Shown here piece after piece: positions 60,735 through 64,000 of a stretch of DNA of 64,000 nt. Source of the DNA: Parazoarcus communis SWub3 = DSM 12120 (lineage in GTDB: Bacteria > Pseudomonadota > Gammaproteobacteria > Burkholderiales > Rhodocyclaceae); the NCBI RefSeq assembly GCF_003226565.1, contig NZ_QKOE01000002.1, forward strand, positions 186,001-250,000, given 5' to 3'. Each line of letters begins with the position of its first letter. Positions within the stretch are counted from its first letter, which is position 1. Under the pieces are notes generated by a model, which was not told where the DNA came from, ran no database searches, and saw only the letters and a program-made list of their open reading frames with translations. Made by a program: the position numbers and the translations under genes.

Positions 60735-62909
60735 AAAGCGGTACTGGGCTTCGGTCTCGACACCTTCGGCCACCACGCTTAGCGCCAGGTTGCGGGCCAG
60801 CGAGAGGATGGTGCTGCAGATCTTGCGCGCCTCCTCGGCTTCGGCCATGTCCTTGACGAAGGCGCGGTCGATCTTCAGTTCGCTGACCGGCAGGGTACGC
60901 AGCTTGACCAATGAGGACTGGCCGGTACCGAAGTCGTCGATCGACAGCGGAAAGCCGGCGGTTTTCAGGGCCTGAACGGTTTCCAGTACGCTGTCGTGCA
61001 GTAGCTGGGATTCGGTGATCTCCAGGATGATGTCCTGTGGTTCAGCCTCGTGTGCACGTACGAGGGCCAGTGCCTGGGCCACGAAATCCGCCTCCTGCAA
61101 CTGGCGTACGGAAACGTTGACCGACAGTTGCAGGCTGTGCCCCATTTCTCGCCAGCGCGCTTGCTGGGCGCAGACCTGATCCAGCACCCATAGGCCGATG
61201 GGGACGATCAGCCCGGTCTCCTCGGCCAGTGGGATGAAACGGTCGGGCGGAATGTCACGGTCGTCGAAGCGCCAGCGCAGCAGCGCTTCGGCTCCCACCA
61301 TGTGGCGCTCCCGGTCCATCTGTGGTTGGTAGTGCAGGATCAGTTCGTCGTTGTCGATGGCGTCGCGCAGGCGGGCGACCAGTTCCATGCGTTCGCGGAC
61401 GCGCTCGGTGTAGCTTTCGAGATGGAAGCCAAAGTTGCCACGCTCCTCCCGCTTGATGTGGTGCAGGGCGAGATTGGCGTTGCGCATCAGGGCCTTGCCA
61501 TCGCTGGCGTCGTCGGGCAGCAGGCTGATGCCGATGCTGGCGCCGATGACATTCTTGCCAAGGTCGTGTGCGGTCCACCGGGGGCGCAGGGTCGCCAGGA
61601 TGTCGGCTGCAAGTTGCGCGGCGGCGTGGCGGGAGGGCAGGTCTTCTACCAGGATGGCAAATTCGTCCGCCGAGAAGCGGCTGAGTGTTGCGGTGTTGCC
61701 CAGCAGCTGCCTGATCCGCTCGGTGGCCTCACACAGCAGACGATCACCCACGGCATGGCCGTACAGGTCGTTGATATCCTTGAAGTGATCCAGGTTGACC
61801 ATCAACATGCCGATCCGGCTGTTGTTGCTGCGTGCCACATCGACGGCATGGTGCAGGCGATCCTCGAACACGCGGCGGTTGGGCAGACCGGTCAGGTTGT
61901 CGTAGTGCGCCAGCCGGTGCAGCTTCTCCTCATTGTTGAGTACGGCGCGTTCGGCATTGCGCAGGCGTTCCACCACCCCGACCAGCAGCGACTGACGGAT
62001 TGCCGCCAGGACCAGCACGATGATGCAGCTTGTCAGCACGACGGTGTGAACCAGGGTTTGCTGGTTGATCACGAACAGCAGGTAAGCCATGACGCTCGCC
62101 GCCAGGGTCATGGCCAGCAGCGGCAGCAGCAGCATGACGCGGTCGCAGCGGTGATGGTAGCTGCCGGCAGGGTGTACCTGCACACGCCAGAAGCGCAGCG
62201 CCAGCCCCACCATCAGGGCATTCAGGCTGAACAGCGCATTGAGCAGCGTTCCGGCCGTCTGGACCTCGCCCAGTGCGAGGCGGTTCCATTCCATCCAGCA
62301 CAGGCCGTAGCCGAGGATGCCCGCCGTCAGAAAGCCATGTGTCGGAGTCAGTCGCAGGCGCAATGCGGGCACCAGTAGTGCGGCCATCACCGCCGTGCTC
62401 ATCAGCGTCACCGGATACAGTACCAGCACGGCCAGTGCCACTGGGGCGGTGCCGTTGGCGCCTGGCAGGTAAAGCGCCAGGGTGATGGTCAGTACGGCAA
62501 TTGCGCCCCCGGCGATGTCGAGCAGCGCTGGGTATCGCGCCTCGGGTGGGGCCAGTGCGCGCAGCAGGCGGGTCAGGGCAAACGTCCAGGCGGGACCTGC
62601 GCACAGGAAGAGCGCATCGGCCGGACCGGGAAACGGATGCCAGCCCGCTGCAATCTGCGCGGCATAGACCAGCTGGCCGGCGGCAATGAAGGCGGCACCC
62701 GCAACGAGGCCAAGGCGCACATCACGGTGATCGTCGTGATGTCGCCAGCCTTGCCATGCCAGCAGCGCGGACAAGCCGAACGCGACCGTCCAGTGGATGT
62801 TGTCGAGTACGCTTGCCCAGTCTTGGAGTGCAGGGTGAGCACCGGCCATCATGCTCGTGAGCACGATGACGATGCCTGCCAGAAACACAGCCTTCTCCGT
62901 GCCTCTCAT
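60630..62909 (-). CDS. Membrane-bound GGDEF-EAL protein, probable c-di-GMP phosphodiesterase
   Basis: ATG 62909 gives 759 residues (an upstream in-frame start at 62975 is less likely; AAGGG precedes 62909). The first ~300 residues hold about eight to nine membrane helices. The GGDEF domain follows, but its signature is SADEF (RFSADEFAIL), so cyclase activity is doubtful. The EAL domain is intact (GAEALLRW, then NVSVRQL, EITESQLL, DDFGTGQSSL, KIDRAFV, AEGVETEAQ). It should degrade c-di-GMP, perhaps with GTP control through the degenerate GGDEF. Confidence 0.92.
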   Translation of the reverse strand: MRGTEKAVFLAGIVIVLTSMMAGAHPALQDWASVLDNIHWTVAFGLSALLAWQGWRHHDDHRDVRLGLVAGAAFIAAGQLVYAAQIAAGWHPFPGPADALFLCAGPAWTFALTRLLRALAPPEARYPALLDIAGGAIAVLTITLALYLPGANGTAPVALAVLVLYPVTLMSTAVMAALLVPALRLRLTPTHGFLTAGILGYGLCWMEWNRLALGEVQTAGTLLNALFSLNALMVGLALRFWRVQVHPAGSYHHRCDRVMLLLPLLAMTLAASVMAYLLFVINQQTLVHTVVLTSCIIVLVLAAIRQSLLVGVVERLRNAERAVLNNEEKLHRLAHYDNLTGLPNRRVFEDRLHHAVDVARSNNSRIGMLMVNLDHFKDINDLYGHAVGDRLLCEATERIRQLLGNTATLSRFSADEFAILVEDLPSRHAAAQLAADILATLRPRWTAHDLGKNVIGASIGISLLPDDASDGKALMRNANLALHHIKREERGNFGFHLESYTERVRERMELVARLRDAIDNDELILHYQPQMDRERHMVGAEALLRWRFDDRDIPPDRFIPLAEETGLIVPIGLWVLDQVCAQQARWREMGHSLQLSVNVSVRQLQEADFVAQALALVRAHEAEPQDIILEITESQLLHDSVLETVQALKTAGFPLSIDDFGTGQSSLVKLRTLPVSELKIDRAFVKDMAEAEEARKICSTILSLARNLALSVVAEGVETEAQYRFLAAHGCDRFQGWLFSPAVPADQLGTQLPSLTGEP

Positions 62910-62991
62910 CCGGCGTTTCCCTTGAATGTCAGGGCGACCGGGCAGTATTACTGCCGATATACGGGCGCGGCGCACAGTGTGCGACTCCTAG

Positions 62992-63152
62992 GAGGCTGTC
63001 GGGCTTGAGGCCGATCTGCTGTGCCAGTGGGAGAAACGGTCCATATCCGCCCGTTTTTTCGTTGCATGGAATGACTATGCGCCTCAAAAACGGCCGAATC
63101 TGTCCTCGTTTTCCCCCTCGGCTCGCTACGATCGCTCAAGTCCGACTGCCTC
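62992..63152. mobile_element. MITE-like element with terminal inverted repeats and CTAG target duplications
   Basis: The 161-bp element begins GAGGCTGTCGGGCTTGAG and ends with the reverse complement of GAGGCAGTCGGACTTGAG (16 of 18 matches). Both sides carry CTAG (62988-62991 and 63153-63156), as expected of a target duplication. No transposase is encoded. Confidence 0.8.
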
Positions 63153-63157
63153 CTAGG

Positions 63158-63275
63158 CGGCCTGCTGCGGGCTGTCTCCTGGCCCGCAGGGCTTTGGCTC
63201 CGGTCGGATCCACGACTAATTTAACTGCTCGTGCGGGCCTTGTGTAGGGGGCGCGATCGCGGTGTGTGAAGTTGG
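63158..63275. other. Intergenic region before the nitrate reductase gene end
   Basis: Nothing recognisable is seen. The surrounding stretch 62910-63275 has no gene apart from the MITE-like element. Confidence 0.5.
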
Positions 63276-64000
63276 CTACAGGCTCATGGCTTCAACTGGG
63301 GTGTGGCTGCCGAGCCGACGGAGTTCGGGCATGCAGGAACCGCAGCCGGTGCCGCAGCCTGTGCGTTGCTGCAGATCGGTCAGGGATTCGCCCGCCGCGA
63401 ATGCCTTACGAATCGTCGTTTCGCTGACGTTGTAGCAGTTGCAGACCACCTTGGTCGCTGCGCTCAGGCCCGCAGGGGCGTGATTCAGCGGGGCAAACAG
63501 GAAGCGGCGCAGCGGGGTGATGTCGGTACCGGACTCCGCCAGGGCTTGCAGCCAGTTTGCCGCGCGCGCTTCGCCGCACAGGCGCACGGCGGTGAGTTGC
63601 CCGTTCTCGATCCGGGCGCGCTTGGAGACCTGGTGACGCGCGTCATCGTAGGACAACAGGTGTTCGTCGTCCTGTCCCAGATCCAGCATGGCGTCGATGT
63701 CGGCCAACAGCGCCGGGTCGGGCGCGTTCAGGCGGGCCCGCAGCACCACCACGGTCTGATCGCGCCCGGCCAGGGTCAGCGATGCCGCGTCAAGACGACG
63801 CAGCAGGGGGCGCAAGGCCTGCAGCAAGGCCTGGCCACCGCCGTCCTCGGCACGGCGCAGGCAGAACAGTTCGGTTGAGCCGGCGAGGGCTTCGACCTGC
63901 ACCGCGGCATGTTTGAGTTCAGGCTGCTTCGACAGCGGGTCGAAGGCCGCGGTGGTGAGCGCGTTGATGCCCAGCCCGGCCATGGCATTGGCGCCCCAGT
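63276..64000 (-). CDS. Assimilatory nitrate reductase catalytic subunit, C-terminal part (runs off window)
   Basis: The frame is open from base 64000 (WGANAMAGLGINALTTAAFDPLSKQPELKHAAVQVE), the typical end of the molybdopterin-dinucleotide-binding domain of NasA. It continues through a linker to a C-terminal [2Fe-2S] BFD-like domain with Cys residues in VVCNCYNVSETTIRKAF and TGCGTGCGSCMPEL. This cluster type is found in NasA proteins that accept electrons from a flavoprotein partner. About 240 residues are visible; the start lies outside the window. Confidence 0.9.
   Translation of the reverse strand, partial: WGANAMAGLGINALTTAAFDPLSKQPELKHAAVQVEALAGSTELFCLRRAEDGGGQALLQALRPLLRRLDAASLTLAGRDQTVVVLRARLNAPDPALLADIDAMLDLGQDDEHLLSYDDARHQVSKRARIENGQLTAVRLCGEARAANWLQALAESGTDITPLRRFLFAPLNHAPAGLSAATKVVCNCYNVSETTIRKAFAAGESLTDLQQRTGCGTGCGSCMPELRRLGSHTPVEAMSL

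Noticed and set aside
1-64000. CRISPR arrays, tRNA or rRNA genes
   Set aside because: No regularly spaced short repeats and no cloverleaf or rRNA sequence were recognised; the three 54-62 bp repeats are too far apart for CRISPR.

Overview
The window looks like chromosomal DNA of a high-GC, metabolically versatile betaproteobacterium, most likely a Rhodocyclales member (Thauera/Azoarcus-like). This is inferred from gene content and style: PQQ dehydrogenases under sigma-54 control, an Ior/Xdh-type molybdoenzyme, assimilatory nitrate reductase, and DUF1302/DUF1329 outer-membrane pairs. No rRNA or tRNA is visible to fix the taxonomy.

Positions 1-8258 hold housekeeping and signalling genes: the end of a molybdopterin hydroxylase with its XdhC chaperone, a bacteriohemerythrin, a pyridoxamine-oxidase-like gene divergent from a MocR/PdxR-type regulator, a cache-domain chemoreceptor and a SixA-like phosphatase. 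Positions 8389-14369 form a nickel module: nikR with a His-rich tail, the coupled ECF transporter nikKLMQO and a TonB-dependent receptor preceded by a near-canonical NikR operator. Positions 14527-19396 carry an ABC exporter, a VF530 protein, an EmrB/SmvA-type MFS pump, YjdM and a glutathione S-transferase.

Positions 19471-32548 look like one catabolic regulon. An AcoR-like sigma-54 activator faces an operon of 2-oxoacid/acetoin-type E1 alpha and beta, a free lipoyl domain, an E2 catalytic core, a lipoate ligase, a GMC dehydrogenase with a Tat-exported small subunit, and a secreted VOC protein. An outer-membrane channel gene diverges from it, and a soluble PQQ dehydrogenase with a cytochrome c follows. 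Three -24/-12 promoters and a shared 14-nt palindromic upstream site tie the parts together. Periplasmic oxidation of an alcohol, then intracellular thiamine-dependent cleavage of the keto product, is the likely logic; the substrate is unknown.

Positions 32555-37434 return to ordinary genes (TPM/LemA cluster, dodecin, diguanylate cyclase, Rieske ferredoxin) and end in a truncated isochorismatase-family gene. Positions 37435-60516 are a mosaic of accessory DNA. It has an ankyrin/unknown gene pair, an SF1 helicase with a DUF2726-like nuclease domain, IS21 and IS91 remnants, three direct copies of a 54-62 bp sequence about 5.5 kb apart, and a second PQQ alcohol dehydrogenase unit with its own sigma-54 activator. 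It also has a Rieske oxygenase/reductase/DUF1302/DUF1329 operon with a XylR/DmpR-type activator, hydrogenase gene remnants, and a GlxA-type regulator/MFS/HAD group. A 218-bp duplicated stretch (49261-49478 and 60517-60734) brackets the 49.6-60.5 kb part and shows where it entered between a regulator gene and a GGDEF-EAL gene.

Positions 60630-64000 hold the intact GGDEF-EAL gene, a small MITE-like element and the C-terminal end of an assimilatory nitrate reductase.
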